Shown piece after piece: positions 1 through 11,775 of a DNA stretch of 64,000 nucleotides. Made by a program: the position numbers and the translations under genes. Origin of the DNA: Bagarius yarrelli (lineage: Eukaryota > Chordata > Actinopteri > Siluriformes > Sisoridae); assembly GCA_005784505.1 (NCBI GenBank), contig VCAZ01000050.1, positions 2,267,001 through 2,331,000 of the forward strand. Direction: 5' to 3'. The notes beneath the pieces were generated by a model. The model ran no database searches. It saw only the letters and a program-made list of their open reading frames with translations, and was not told the origin of the DNA. Position 1 is the first letter of the stretch. Every line of letters begins with the position of its first letter.

Positions 1-90
1 GGTTAAGGGCCTTAATCAGGGGACCAACAGTGGTAGCTTGGACTCAAACCCACAATTTTCAGTTGGTAGTGCAACACCTTAACCGTGAGT
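1..90 (-). mobile_element. SINE family A, fragment cut by the window edge
   Basis: GGTTAAGGGCCTTAATCAGG, TGGTAGCTTGGACTCAAACC and the head complement GCAACACCTTAACCGTGAG. The tail lies before position 1. Confidence 0.8.
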
Positions 91-1440
91 GTCAAAATGA
101 CGCCTATTCAAACCCTATTAAGAATCATTTGATATCTATGGAAAATTTAACCTTATTGTAAAGCCACAGTTCACACACTGTCTGAATATTTTTTCTTATA
201 CACACGCTCATGCAATGCAATGGCAAATATCCTGTGAACCCTAAAAAAAACACATTCATGAACAAACGTTCATTCTAAACATCTGCACATTTTCATATCC
301 ATTTAACCCAAAACTAAATAAACTAAACAGCAAACTGGGACGTCCTACATTTATACAAAAGTGTAGAACATTCATACAAAATCAACACAGGATTGTATTT
401 AATTTTTTTTGTAGCTCAATAATGCATGTACATAAAAATAAAATAAAATATGTTTTAAAGGCACTGATCTTCAATGGTAGAAAAAAAGTATATAAGACTG
501 AAATTTAGTAAGCGATTTTGGTAGAGCTTTGGAAGTTATAGGCCGAATGTTATTTTAAAGACATCATTTATTAGAATGAAGGTAAAATGCATCCACCGCA
601 CCTTAAAAAAAACCACCACTGCACAACTGCCTATTATGATGGGTTAGTTGGATTTTATGTGGGCAGGAATATTAAATTATAATAAATTAATAAAACATTG
701 ACAATGAAACTTGAAGAAGAAAAAGAAGAAAATGTCTTTGAGTCAGTGACTGATATTATAACAGTGCTGAGATATGTATAAAATATCTGCGGGAAAGATT
801 CAGACATTTCTATCAGTTTTTTTTATGTTACGATCAGAGATTCCATGATTCCATAGGTAGAAAAGGTCTGAAAGCTGCGTTAAAGTAGGTAATTATTGGC
901 GTAGATATTAAAATTCTGTGTTTCTGAAAAAATAGTGATGTATGTGCTTGTATGTGCTTTACTAAAAAAAAATCCCAGAAAATCAGTGGTTATTATTATG
1001 TTACTGGAATTGACCATCAGATGGCAGTGACTGACTGATTGGACGTTTACAGCCTGCTTTGCTGTAATGATTTTTTTTTTCTGTTACACAATTGGACTGT
1101 TATTAAAAATAATACTAACAGAAATATAACTTGTAAATTATATAATAAATAATCTACCAGGTCATTGTTGATTTCTCAGATTGTATTAGTCAGAAAAAAG
1201 TGATTAATCTTTGATAACAGCACGACCCTGACAGCAGTTAATTTAAGATGTTATTACATGTCATTTCCATAAAAAAGGTTTATTTACAGTTACTATATGA
1301 AATGATAAGTGACTAATTAAATGTCTAAGAAAAACTATAAACTGATTTTTGGAGTAGAATATTTATTAAAGAAATACGTACAATTTTTACTTTTCTGCTG
1401 CTTTTAAATTGTTTTATTTAAAAAACAGTTAATTTTTCTA
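91..1440. other. AT-rich sequence, nothing recognised
   Basis: No repeat of the families above, no long ORF, no RNA gene. It contains only short homopolymers and AT-rich text. Confidence 0.6.
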
Positions 1441-1627
1441 TTCGTCCGTCCGTCTGTCCAATCATCTATTTATCCATCTATCCGTTTGTCCATTAATTCG
1501 TCAATCCATACATTTATCCATCCGTCCGTCCGTCCATCCATTCATCAATCCATATATTTATCTATCCATCCATCCATCTGTCCATTCATCCATTATTTAT
1601 CTATCCATATATTTATCTTTCCATCCA
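1441..1627. repeat. (TCCA/TCCG/TCTA)n tetranucleotide array
   Basis: TCCATCCATC, TCCGTCCGTC and TTTATCTATC units over 190 bp. The short Ile/His/Pro/Ser open frame across it is an artefact. Confidence 0.92.
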
Positions 1628-2282
1628 AAAATTATAATTTTCTTACAAACAGATCAACTTTTTCCCGTGTTAAATAAAAAAAAAAAGTTTTACAATATAA
1701 GTTATAAAAGAAATTTGGTTGTTTTTGCATGTCTGTCCCAACTATATAAAACAATAAGTTAAAAATTGTGACCACTGGAAAATATCTGTGGTTTTAGATA
1801 AACAAAAACACCCGATGGTGGAATCACACCTTCAGGCCACACGTATCATTTACCTCTAAAAACACACCATGTTAAGTTTTATTCCTTACACGAAATACTT
1901 TTACAAGTTTCTAGTTGTCTGCAGAGGATGTCATTCTTGATTATAAGCTTCATCAATCTGTAATGTGGGATGTGTGTTATGCAGTTTAAAAACTTGTGAA
2001 AGGAATTTGCTTTCACAGCTTAAGACAACGGCAGACTGGAGTGTCCACTGGAAAAATACTCAGCCCAAGTGACAGGTGACTGCTTTCGGTCTGAGTCTGT
2101 ACTTTCTTTGTGGTGTTGAGAAGTCTTCAGTGTGCGGTGGTCTGAATGCACAGCTGCTGTCTGCCAAACCCCTAAAACCAGACGGGTACTTACGGGAAAA
2201 TCAGACTTTATATATCAGCATTAAAATTACACTTTTCAATTATTTGGGAATTAATTGCTGTAGTTTTGCAATGGGGAAAGTT

Positions 2283-2286
<4 letters not shown>

Positions 2287-2322
<36 letters not shown>
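2287..2322. repeat. (AC)n microsatellite
   Basis: Eighteen AC units. Confidence 0.95.
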
Positions 2323-2326
<4 letters not shown>

Positions 2327-2439
2327 TGTCTCTAAATCCACGCAGTCGTAACTTGTCCTGATGAACTAGCCATGGAGTTCGTTAGGACTGTTTCTATTTT
2401 CACATTTGTAATTACGTTTCCTATATTGTTTAATAAAAG

Positions 2440-2670
2440 ATCTATCCATTCGATTTATCCATCCATCCATTTATCTATCTGTATATCTATCCATCCATCC
2501 AATTATCCATCCATCTATCCCTCCATCTATCCATCCATCCATTTATACATCCATCATCCATTCATCAATTTATCCAATTATCCATCTATTTATCTAATTA
2601 TCCATCCATCTATCCATTCATTTATTCATCCATTTATTCATCAATTTATCTATCTATCTATTCATCTATT
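2440..2670. repeat. (ATCC/ATCT)n tetranucleotide array
   Basis: ATCC, ATCT and ATTT units abut the tail end of the minus-strand family-C SINE at 2671, whose tail is ATGA-rich. Confidence 0.92.
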
Positions 2671-2833
2671 TTCTATATCCGCGTATTCCTAATCAGGGTC
2701 ACAGGGATCTGCTGAAGTCTATTCCAGCTGTTATTGGGTAAATGACAGGGATCACCCTGGGCAGATCAACAGTCTATTACAGGTTCACATACAGACAAAC
2801 AACCAAACACACACTCATGCATGCATGCACGCA

Positions 2834-2868
<35 letters not shown>

Positions 2869-2922
2869 TGTGTGTTAATTACAAATCACCAAACAGTGTA
2901 ACATACATGTTTTTGGACTGCG
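2671..2922 (-). mobile_element. SINE family C copy, minus strand, with internal (CA)n
   Basis: Plus-strand CCTAATCAGGGTCACAGGGA, CTGAAGTCTATTCCAGCTG and TACAAATCACCAAACAGTGT, then CATGTTTTTGGACTG, are complements of family C. A (CA)n run at 2832-2868 expands the internal CA-rich segment. Confidence 0.78.
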
Positions 2923-2933
2923 TAATGTAATGC

Positions 2934-3212
2934 CATGTGCCATAGTGGCTAAGTGGTTAGCACGTACTCTGGTTTCCTCCTACAGTCTAAAAACATGTAT
3001 GTTAGATTGATTGGTGATTCTAAATTGCCCATAGGATTAGTGAATGTGAGTGTGTGTGTGTGGCCCTGGGATGGACTGGTGACCTGTACAGGGTGTCTCT
3101 CTCCTGCCTTTGACCCTTTCAGAGAAGGCTGGGATAGACTCCAGCAGATCCCTGTGACCCCGAATTAGGAAATAAGCAGGTATAGAAAATGAATGAACGA
3201 ATGAATTTTTTG
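2934..3212 (+). mobile_element. SINE family C copy, plus strand
   Basis: A tRNA-like head (GTGGCTAAGTGGTTAGCACG), then CTGGTTTCCTCCTACAGTCT, GGTGATTCTAAATTGCCCAT, GGGATGGACTGGTGACCTGT and TGGGATAGACTCCAGCAGAT, ending AATTAGGAAATAAGCAGG with an (ATGA)n tail. It forms an inverted pair with 2671-2922. Confidence 0.82.
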
Positions 3213-3462
3213 TGTATCTGTAAAATGCTTTGTGACACTGGCCAAAAAAACAATTAGATCACATTGAAATGAACTGAATATATGATACAGGGTTTAGTAA
3301 GAGTGCACTAGTTGATAGCATGTTTATTGTCTCTCAGCTCTAGGGTTGGGGGTTGATTTTACCTTTCTGCATCTGTGGTTGGCATGTTCTTCCTGCGCTT
3401 CTTCAACTAAAAAAATCACACCCACTATTTCAATAAAAGTCAATGTTTTTAGCACCACATAA

Positions 3463-3490
3463 ACACACACACACACACACACACACACAC
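3463..3490. repeat. (AC)n microsatellite
   Basis: Fourteen AC units. Confidence 0.95.
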
Positions 3491-4107
3491 TGTTTACACT
3501 TTAATTTGTTTACACTTTAATGTTGTTTTGCACACCAATCTGGCTGCTATTATTGTTTTGTCTGGAGTAATGTTTGTGTTGTCTACTTGCACTGTTTGCA
3601 CCAGGTTGCACACATGTACTTTATGTTGCTAAGACAATTTATTTTCTAATTCTTACGTCTTGTGTAATTCTGTGCTGTTTTGTGGAGCACCATGATCCTG
3701 AAGAAACGCTGTTTCATATCACTGTCTACTGCATCTGTTATATACGGCTGAAATGACAGTGAAGCTTCTTGATGCTTGATACTTCAGGGATTTCTCCTCC
3801 GTCCAGGGACATGAGCTGTAGGATGATTAGTGTCTCGAAACAGTGTGTGACTGTGATATTTAATAGGTCATTTTTACAACTTTTGGCCAGCAAGTTTCTC
3901 CTTTGCCATGGGTCCTGGTGAAAAAAACAGAGCAGAAATCATTTTACTGTCATTGCTAATGTAAACAGCAGGGGTCAGAAGAGAGCCATCTGAAAAGCTT
4001 TGCTTTTGAATTGATCTGTCTGTTTTTTAACCCATCATAAGCTCAAGCACAACACAGGATATTTTTTTATTTATACATTACTTTAATGTGTAAAAAATGG
4101 TATACTA

Positions 4108-4110
<3 letters not shown>

Positions 4111-4150
<40 letters not shown>
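4111..4150. repeat. (CA)n microsatellite
   Basis: Twenty uninterrupted CA units. Confidence 0.95.
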
Positions 4151-4151
<1 letters not shown>

Positions 4152-4673
4152 TTTGTCTATGAATACATCAGCTAGTCAGGATGTGATCTGCATGTCTTTG
4201 TGTAGCCATTTTGTTGGCAAATACTTCCTGCTGATTGGTTTCTCATTTCAGGGTTTAATAAGTTTTAACCACTGAGCCCTGGCCAATGCATGCAGCTGGT
4301 CCTGGAACAATGCGAGTGCAGAACCTTTTCCATCTGTGTTTCCCCAAACCCTGCCAAAGTCAGACCAACTTGATACATCATGACTCCCGATTGCAAGAAT
4401 GCAGCGTTTCTTTTTTTTTCAACAGAGTTGAGTTGAGACAGCTTGATGAGATATCCATATGAATGTGTCTCTAGCAATTGCAGTATTATTCCATCCCGAA
4501 AGAGAGCTCTCTCAAGCAGTGGTTTTTTTTTGTTTTTTTTTCATAATTTAGTACTGTTGCTTACATCTACCTCCCTTGACTCATTTTAGACCAATTGGCT
4601 CAGTGAAAAAAACAGGTTGTTGAATAATTTCTAGCTCTCACAAGGAAAAAATTTGTTGCAAATAATCATATAC

Positions 4674-4788
4674 TGCCTTTCGCCCTTTAAGGGACGGCTG
4701 GGATAGACTCCAGCAGATCCCTGTGACCCCGAATTAGGGTAATAAGCAGGTATAGAAGATGAATGAATGAATGAATGAATAATCATAT
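4674..4788 (+). mobile_element. SINE family C, 5' truncated, with (ATGA)n tail
   Basis: GACGGCTGGGATAGACTCCA, TCCCTGTGACCCCGAATTAG and GCAGGTATAGAAGATGAATG, followed by perfect ATGA repeats. Confidence 0.8.
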
Positions 4789-5303
4789 CATTATAGTTGT
4801 AGCATTACATTATTCCTTTACTGGAACTAAGAGACACAAATGACAATGAACTCCATCAAGTCACAGTTTGCATCATTTGTATGTAAGAGCTCAACCTCAG
4901 ACCTCCTAACCTCCTCAGTGCATGAACTCACTAATACTGTTGAGGCTGAATGGATTAAGTTCGGGATGATAATCTGTGGATCAATGTTTAAACCCCAGCA
5001 CTAAAAGTGCCACCATTGTGCCCCTGAGAAACACCCTAAGCCCTTCCTCCCCCATGGGTGAAGTTCATGGCTGACCCCAACCTCCATGGTAGTAAAAGTA
5101 TTTCAGTGTGCTTTATTTAAAGACAAATTTCACAGTCACAATCCAAAATTAAATAGGATATTTAAGAACAAATATGGATGTATTGGAACAGGTGACCATT
5201 ATGTCCCAAAAAATTAAGAAACATGTTGGTCATCACACATTAGAAGAGCCTGAGTGCCCCTGGACACTCTGCAACTACACTGAAGTGTGGTGGTGGCATT
5301 GGA

Positions 5304-5598
5304 CAACTTATCTCATCCTTTCTTATCCCATCCTATCTTATCTCATCTCAACTTAGCTCATCTCATCCTATATCATCTCATTTTTTTATCATCTCGTTCT
5401 CTCATCTTATCTTTTCTCATCTCATCTTATCTCATTCCATCCTATCTTATCTTATCTCATCCTAACTTATCTCATGTTATCCTATCTTATCTCATCTTAT
5501 CTTTTCTCATCTCATTCTATCTTATCTCATACTAACTTATCTTATCTCATCCTGTCTTATCTCATCCTATCTTATCCCATCTTATCAACTTACCTTAT
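5304..5598. repeat. (TCATC/TTATC)n pentanucleotide-type array
   Basis: About 290 bp of interleaved TCTCATC, CTATCTTAT and CTAACTTAT units, nearly free of G on the plus strand. The open frames (Leu/Ser/Tyr/His repeats) are low complexity. Confidence 0.92.
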
Positions 5599-6673
5599 CA
5601 TCTTCAAAAACTTTAAGCTTGTAGTCTGTGGACACTTAGACGTAGAGCTTAAGAAAATAATTGAGAAATTAAAAAAACTCCCAGCCAGTGTTCTTTATTA
5701 CCAGCTTAGGTTAACCACCAAAAAATTGGCCCGTCCATCCCGTTTGGTTTCCAGCAGCTACACTTCACAGCTCTTAGAAGATACAGCTGAACTTGTTCAC
5801 ACATGGGATCAATGCCTGTGTACACACTCCCAGTCAGAGACTCCCAGCCACACCACTCCGTCTCCTGTCTTGCCTAATTACAGTACGCGGCTCCTCAGAA
5901 GGCAAAACCTGAGAGGTGATAAGTCCCTTGCGAGCCCGAACGAAAAGACACCAACTTGCTTGTCTGCACATCGCTGCCCTACATTCCACCAGCAATAAGT
6001 TGGCTATATAAGGCCAACAACCTTCCTCACACTAGGATGCAGACAGGCGAAACAGCAGAAGTGGTTTCCAGATGTTGACACAGACAGACAGTAATTGGAG
6101 TTTGTGATGGCTTCCAGCCGCCATGGCGCACAGCCAGCAAATTCTCAAAGGGAGGGAATGTTCTGTGCCATAACTCACACAGAAAGGTTTGCAATAATAA
6201 TAACATTCTCTGCTGTCTTGTATAAGAGGAGAAAAATATGACTTGGTGATTGCAATAATTGGTTTATTTTTTTTTTTGGTTTGCCTCACAAAGTTGATTA
6301 AGAGGCTGTGGGTCTTAATGTTAAAAAGCGTCCGAATTCACTACGTTTTTTGAACAGATGTGTGTGCAGGATTATTTTCATGAAGGATGGAAATGAATAT
6401 AAACACATTGCAAATACTGTTTACAGATGTGAAAACAATAAGAGATTAGATGGATAGGAGGAGATTAGATGTATGTGGAAATCAACAAAAAGAGCGTTAC
6501 GTTTTACTTTAATGGGGTTGTACTATATGGTGTGATATGATACTCGTGTGACAAACATAGCATGTATACATCCATCCTTAATAACTGCCTGCTCAGGTCA
6601 GAGTCACAATAGTGTAAACTAGTATGTCTAGACATTTATTTTTAAAAATAGTATTGACTAAATAACTTGTGGG

Positions 6674-6882
6674 TAAAGAAAGAAAGAAAGAAAGACAGAC
6701 AACGAACAAGAGGTAGAAATAGAAAGTAAAAAAGAAAGAAAAAGTAAAAAGAATGAAGAAAACAAAGAAGAAGAATGAGAGAGGGAGAAAGAAAGAAAGA
6801 AAAAAAGGAGAAAGAAAAAAAGAAAGAAGCAGAGAAAAGGAGAGAGAGAAAAAAATAAAAAGTAAAAAGAATGAACTAAACA

Positions 6883-6922
<40 letters not shown>

Positions 6923-6946
6923 AAAGAAAGAAAGAGTCTTTTCAGT
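6674..6946. repeat. (GAAA)n purine-rich microsatellite
   Basis: A long A/G-only tract on the plus strand, with perfect GAAA runs at 6678-6693 and 6882-6922. The Lys/Glu/Arg and Ser/Phe/Leu open frames across it are artefacts. Confidence 0.92.
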
Positions 6947-7261
6947 TAAGTCTCCCTCATTCTGAAGTTGGGTTTAACTCCAGATACAAATGCAATTATT
7001 TGATGCACTAAACAGCTACAGATTTTTTTCCTAGTCTTTGGACGTCTTTGAGGAAACTGTTTAATAAAATCTGTGACTCTGTGGGACGAAGATGTATGAA
7101 GAGGCAAAGAAGTCATTTCGAAACCACATGAAAATAAAAGGTTGCTATGTGAATTAAAGAAAACGGATCCTCTGATAAAGTTACAGCATTTCACGCTTCC
7201 AAAGCCAGTTCGGTGTTCATACATCACTGTAATAGCTGAACCTTTTAGATGCAGTAAGACA

Positions 7262-7463
7262 GATCCACAGTCTCATCAGTCTCCTCGGTCTCCACAGTCT
7301 CCACAGCCTCCTCAGTCTCCTCAGTGTCCACAGTCTCCACAGTCTCCTTAGTCTCCACAGTCTCCACAGCCTCCTCAGCCTCCTCAGTCTCCACAGTCTC
7401 CTCAGTCTCCACAGTTTCCACAGTCTCCTCAGTCTTCACAGTCTCCACAGTGTCCACAGCTGC
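7262..7463. repeat. Minisatellite of CAGTCTCC-type units
   Basis: Tandem 9-12 bp units (CACAGTCTC, CTCAGTCTC, CACAGCCTC) run for 200 bp. All are multiples of three, so both strands stay open and would read as Pro/Gln/Ser or Val/Glu/Thr repeats. There is no promoter, start context or domain around them. This is simple sequence rather than a gene. Confidence 0.85.
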
Positions 7464-7755
7464 TGTGCAGGGTGATTATGGGAGATATATAGAGCTGATC
7501 GGTCGGAGAGGTGCAGGGTTAACTGTTATTGCGGTCTGTTTGAGGTCATTTGAGTGAAAGAATAATGTGGTCGTGAGAGGCGCTGGTGACATGCTGTTTA
7601 TCTCAGTAACTTACTGCTGAAGTGCCTTTAGGACTTTTACATCAACATCTACATTTATATTTATTCATTAATTAAAATATCTTTTCAAAATATCCTCACT
7701 TACCATCTGGCTGCCTCCCAGATTTGAATTTGGCTTCTGTTCATTTTTTGTGCTA

Positions 7756-7893
7756 CCATTAATTTTATTTAATGATAGAACAGAGAGATGAAATGGAGAA
7801 GAAAGTGGGGATGGAACCGGAAGGAACCCAGGCCGGAATCGAACCCGGGTGCCGGTGCCTTAACCCACTACCCCGCGGCGCTGGTTAAATACA
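7756..7893 (-). mobile_element. tRNA-like SINE fragment, family D
   Basis: AGGAACCCAGGCCGGAATCG, B-box complement GAATCGAACCCGGG and TGCCTTAACCCACTACCCCG. The same arrangement occurs at 49298-49398. Confidence 0.5.
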
Positions 7894-9545
7894 TTTGGCA
7901 GATAATACAGTCAACAATTTGAGATTTTAAGATTAGCTTTTAAATCAGCAAATATTTTTTAGGAGTTAGGGCCCTACTCAAGGGCCCCCCACGAGGTTTT
8001 ATCTGACAGATCTGTGATTTTAAACTTATCCGTCCAGACAGAAACCTACTGAAAGGGCACTTTTTCCTTCAGACCTTCTAGCAGATTTCACAGCATGGAA
8101 CTAACGACTAATCCTTTAAAAATAAATTTCTGGAAAACATAATATGTTACAGCAGGGTAATTATTAAGAGCAACAAAAAAAATAAAAAGTACAGGATTTT
8201 TTTTCCCTTCATATGCAGGCATCAGTCTCACCTTGGAAGGCACGACATGTTGAGGTAATATTTGTCTCCATAAACCACCATCACCCTCTTTAATCTAGGA
8301 TATTTTGAAAATGGGGCCCTGTTATTAATGCTCCACCTTTGATTAATTAAAGCCTGATCTGCTTTCTATCCACTCTTTGACAGTGGACTCCATTTTGACT
8401 AGCAACGGCTCGAAACCTTTAGCTCTGACAGAGACCAGATGTTGGCCGCATCCCCAGTTTTACCCCAAATGAAACGACGGCAAACGGCCAACAACCTGAG
8501 CTGCGTTCATGATGAAATTATATGTTTACAATAAAGCGCTGCAGCTAGGGCACAGGGGTGCAGTTTCTCAAGGAGAGGGAAAGCTGACCCAGCTGCAAAT
8601 GGTCAGGACCGGTTTTTTGGTACAGTTGAAATTTTAGAGGCACCGAAAAGGAGGACAGAAAATGCTTTTCATTAACATTGCCATTTTTGGACCCTTTTCT
8701 TTTTCTATTTTTTTTTAAATTCCACATTATTGTCCTGACGTGCTTTTTTTGTTGCTTGTGGTTTGTAACAGTGCCAAAGTGCACATGGAAAAATGGAACA
8801 GTTATATAATATATTTGCTTAGAAAGGTCTTAAACAGAAAAAGAAAAAAAAGAGAGAACACTTGCTCTCTGTGGAGGGGATAATGTCAACACAAGCAACA
8901 CAAATGAGCAACTGTGAATGAGCATGAGTGAGGAACAGCTTCGTTTATGTGCTGTTTTTTTACTGGAGTGCTGATTAATTAGATATGTCAACTTTTAACA
9001 AGTGTTCGACATTCGCTATCATGACTTGATGAAGGCTCTTCAAAAAATATGTTTTAAGAAAGTTTATGCTTATTCCATTGCGGGGTAAAGGAGACTATGT
9101 GGTCTTCTTGAATACTGGGCTACAAAATGAAGTTGACAAACAGCATTCCGTACCAGTGTAGTTATGTTTTAAAAAGCTGGTCTCAGGGAAAAGTCTCATT
9201 TCATAGTTGGAGAGATTTTCACTCAATATTCTTACTGTTTCAAGAACTTGAAGCTCCGAGTTAGCTTTACTAATTACCAGGAATAAAAGCAGCTTTTAAC
9301 AAAACAGTAACCAGAGTATTCCACTGAGACAGTGTTTGAAAAGATCTATCAAACACCAGGAATTACAGAAATAAGTTGAGAAAATAAATCTAACATCTTT
9401 GTCCTGAGAGGAAAAATGGCCTACATAGAACCGTGTGAAAATCTTTATAGAAAAGAAAAGACCTCTATGGAGATACATCCTTTGCCCTTCATCCTCGTTG
9501 CAATATCATACAGTATATGAAAAAAAATATATAGGGTACATAAAG
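7894..9545. other. Intergenic, nothing certain
   Basis: No ORF or repeat can be supported. 8270-8540 is repeat-poor, with TTTGATTAATTAAAGCC (TCF/homeobox-like core), and is a weak candidate for regulatory DNA. Confidence 0.5.
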
Positions 9546-9702
9546 GGCAGTGGTGAATCAAGAAATGAAAGACCAGGGTTCAAGCCCCACCACTGCCAGT
9601 CTGCCACTGTTGGGTCCTTGCGCAAGACCCTAATGCTTCCTGCTCCAGGGGCACTGTATCATACCTGACCCTGCGCTCTGATCCCAACTTTCCAAGATGG
9701 GA
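9546..9702 (+). mobile_element. SINE family B copy, 3' truncated
   Basis: GGGCAGTGGTGAATCAAG, B-box-like GGTTCAAGCCCC, GCCACTGTTGGGTCCTTGCG and CAGGGGCACTGTATCATACC. It lies head-to-tail with the next family-B copy. Confidence 0.7.
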
Positions 9703-9710
9703 TCTCAAAT

Positions 9711-9955
9711 GGTGGTGGCTCAAGTAGTTAAGGAGCTGAGTTTTTAATTGGAAGACCAGGAAGAATTGTGTTCAAGCTCACCACTGCCAGTCAGCCACTG
9801 TTGGGTTCTTGAGCAAGACCCTTAACCCTTCCTGACACCGGGGGCGCTGTATCATAGCTGATCCTGCGCGCTGAACCTAACATTCTTAAATTGTATATGC
9901 AAAAAAACAAACAAATTTCACTGTGCTGTAAATTGTATGTGACAAAGACATTTAT
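9711..9955 (+). mobile_element. SINE family B copy
   Basis: Head GGTGGTGGCTCAAGTAGTTA, body CCACTGTTGGGTTCTTGAGC, then GGGGGCGCTGTATCATAGCT, and tail ATTTCACTGTGCTGTAAATT followed by GTGACAAAGACATTTA. The head and body resemble family A but the 3' tail is different. Confidence 0.75.
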
Positions 9956-10037
9956 ATTTAATGGGGCATCTGACCATCTGATTGTGTCATGTGACTGTTG
10001 GGTTTTTTTATTCAGCCAAAATAATATTGATAAGTTG

Positions 10038-10205
10038 ATGAGGGGGTCTGATGTGCAGTCGGTGTTCCAGTTCATCCCAAAGGTGTTCACTGGGGTTGAG
10101 TCAGAGACAGGGCTTTGTGCAGTATACTTGATTCTTCCACTCCAAACTTCTTAGTGAAGTTCAGGGGCTTTGTGCACAGATGCATTGTCACATACAGTGT
10201 AATTG
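10038..10205 (-). mobile_element. MITE family M internal fragment, minus strand
   Basis: GTGCAGTCGGTGTTCCAGTT, CCAAAGGTGTTCACTGGGGT and GGGGCTTTGTGCACAGATGC are reverse-strand counterparts of the interior of the MITE at 55160-55772. Confidence 0.65.
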
Positions 10206-10536
10206 TGAAGCTGCAGCTTGTAACTGTGGTAAATCAAATGTAAGTAAATGTGGATAGCCTAATCAAGGCTTTAGAAACATTTCAATGAATATATTGTAAA
10301 AATACCATTCGACTGACTAGTCATGCAGATCTGTGTCATGCCTGTCACTCTCAGGAGCTATGACCTACCTTGCATGAGGTTAAAAAAAATCACGGGGAAG
10401 CAGATTGATATTCTGATTGTGTCGTTCCTTTTCATCAAAAAAAGGGAATGAGTTGGAGATGGGGGACCATTTTCCACAAACCTTTAACAGCCTTCCACAT
10501 GCTAACAGCTTCATTCAGTAATCAAATAGGCATAAG

Positions 10537-10860
10537 TCAGACTGTCACCGTAGCAACTGCTGCCTCCGCTCCACCAGTTGCTGTCAATAACGAATAGCAT
10601 TTTTCCTGTCCCGCGACACAAACCAATTGATTGCCAGGCATCGCCCCGAACAGCAAGTGGTGCTTTGAGGGGCGCGAGTCAATGGGAGCTGTAAGGCTGG
10701 GCTCCGCACAAGCTGCGTTAATAGATGGGGTTTGAAGAGGAAATGATTTACTGTGGAATATTTCTCCTTCGTGAAGGGATTTTCTGTTGCAATATTTGCA
10801 TATCAATGAGACTCTTGTGGTTCTATCTGTTTTCAAGCCAAGCACCTCGAGCCCATGGAA
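10537..10860. other. Unique, conserved-looking non-coding block with POU/SOX-like motif
   Basis: GC-richer and free of repeats, with CGCCCCGAACAGCAAGTGG and AACCAATTGATTGCCAGGC, and an octamer-like run ATTTGCATATCAATGAG (about 10794-10810). The minus strand is open for 102 codons but the translation is not a recognisable family. A cis-regulatory element is the likelier reading. Confidence 0.22.
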
Positions 10861-11775
10861 ACTTAAGTATTTTAGACTGTAATTAATTATGTTGCTCTTG
10901 GAGTAAATGTACCTGTGATGATTTGGTTTTAAGTGTCATAAACCAGAATTTGATGAAAATTTCACTCGAGTAAATCGTTCCTATTTGGCTAATCACAAGT
11001 CTGTAAGAGCTTTTTTTTAGCTTGTTGTTATTCAAAACGGCATGTTATACATGAAGGTCACAATGGTCACATGTTCATTTGCATGTAACTGCATCCACAG
11101 ACACATTTGCATGCATGCTTGATAGCAGGTGTGAAGCCAGTTGACAGATGACAGTTTGTTTCATACAGGCTACGTTGTTATTTTAAAATGTTGTGATGAT
11201 TACTACATGCATGCTACATTTCATACTATAATTCAGATTATATTTATCTATAAATGATGTAACCCTAATTTAAGTGCAGTTTAGATGTGTAATAGCAGTT
11301 CAAATAAAATGCACATTTTTCTATATCTGTAATTTTCTTGCTAACCAGTTGCTTTATATCTAATTTAAATCACATGACCAAAAGTTTGTGCACACCTAAC
11401 AGTGATGCCACAAATTTGGAAGCACACCATCGTCTAGGAGGTCTTTGTAGGCTGTAACATTAAGATTTTACTTCAGTGGAAACATGAGGACGATGTCCCT
11501 GCGTACAAAACCCATGAGTTTCATGAAGACATGGCGTGTTATGTGTTTTGCATGGAGCTCTGACTTCACCCCACTGAATGAACATTAGCATTACCGGCTA
11601 AATTCATAAATCATTTAGTAGCAAAATTAGCAAATTCCTGAAGACATGCCTCACAATCTAATGTAAAATATTTCCAAAGGTTTTAGAGTATCATACATCG
11701 ACTAGGACACTGACATCTGCAGATAAACTGTTACTGGCAGTTCCAAAAAAAAAGTCTAACAGTGATAGAGCATTT

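Noticed and set aside
5287..5998. Open frames of 82 and 174 codons
   Set aside because: The first parts are translations of the TCATC/TTATC array. The remainder of the longer one has no recognisable domain, splice context or conservation signal.
6593..6965. Ser/Phe/Leu and Lys/Glu-rich open frames
   Set aside because: They arise from the GAAA microsatellite.
7262..7463. CRISPR-like regular repeat array
   Set aside because: Units are 9-12 bp with no spacers, in vertebrate DNA. It is a minisatellite.
10537..10845. Minus-strand open frame of 102 codons
   Set aside because: The translation has no known domain and the start context is poor. The block is better explained as conserved non-coding DNA.
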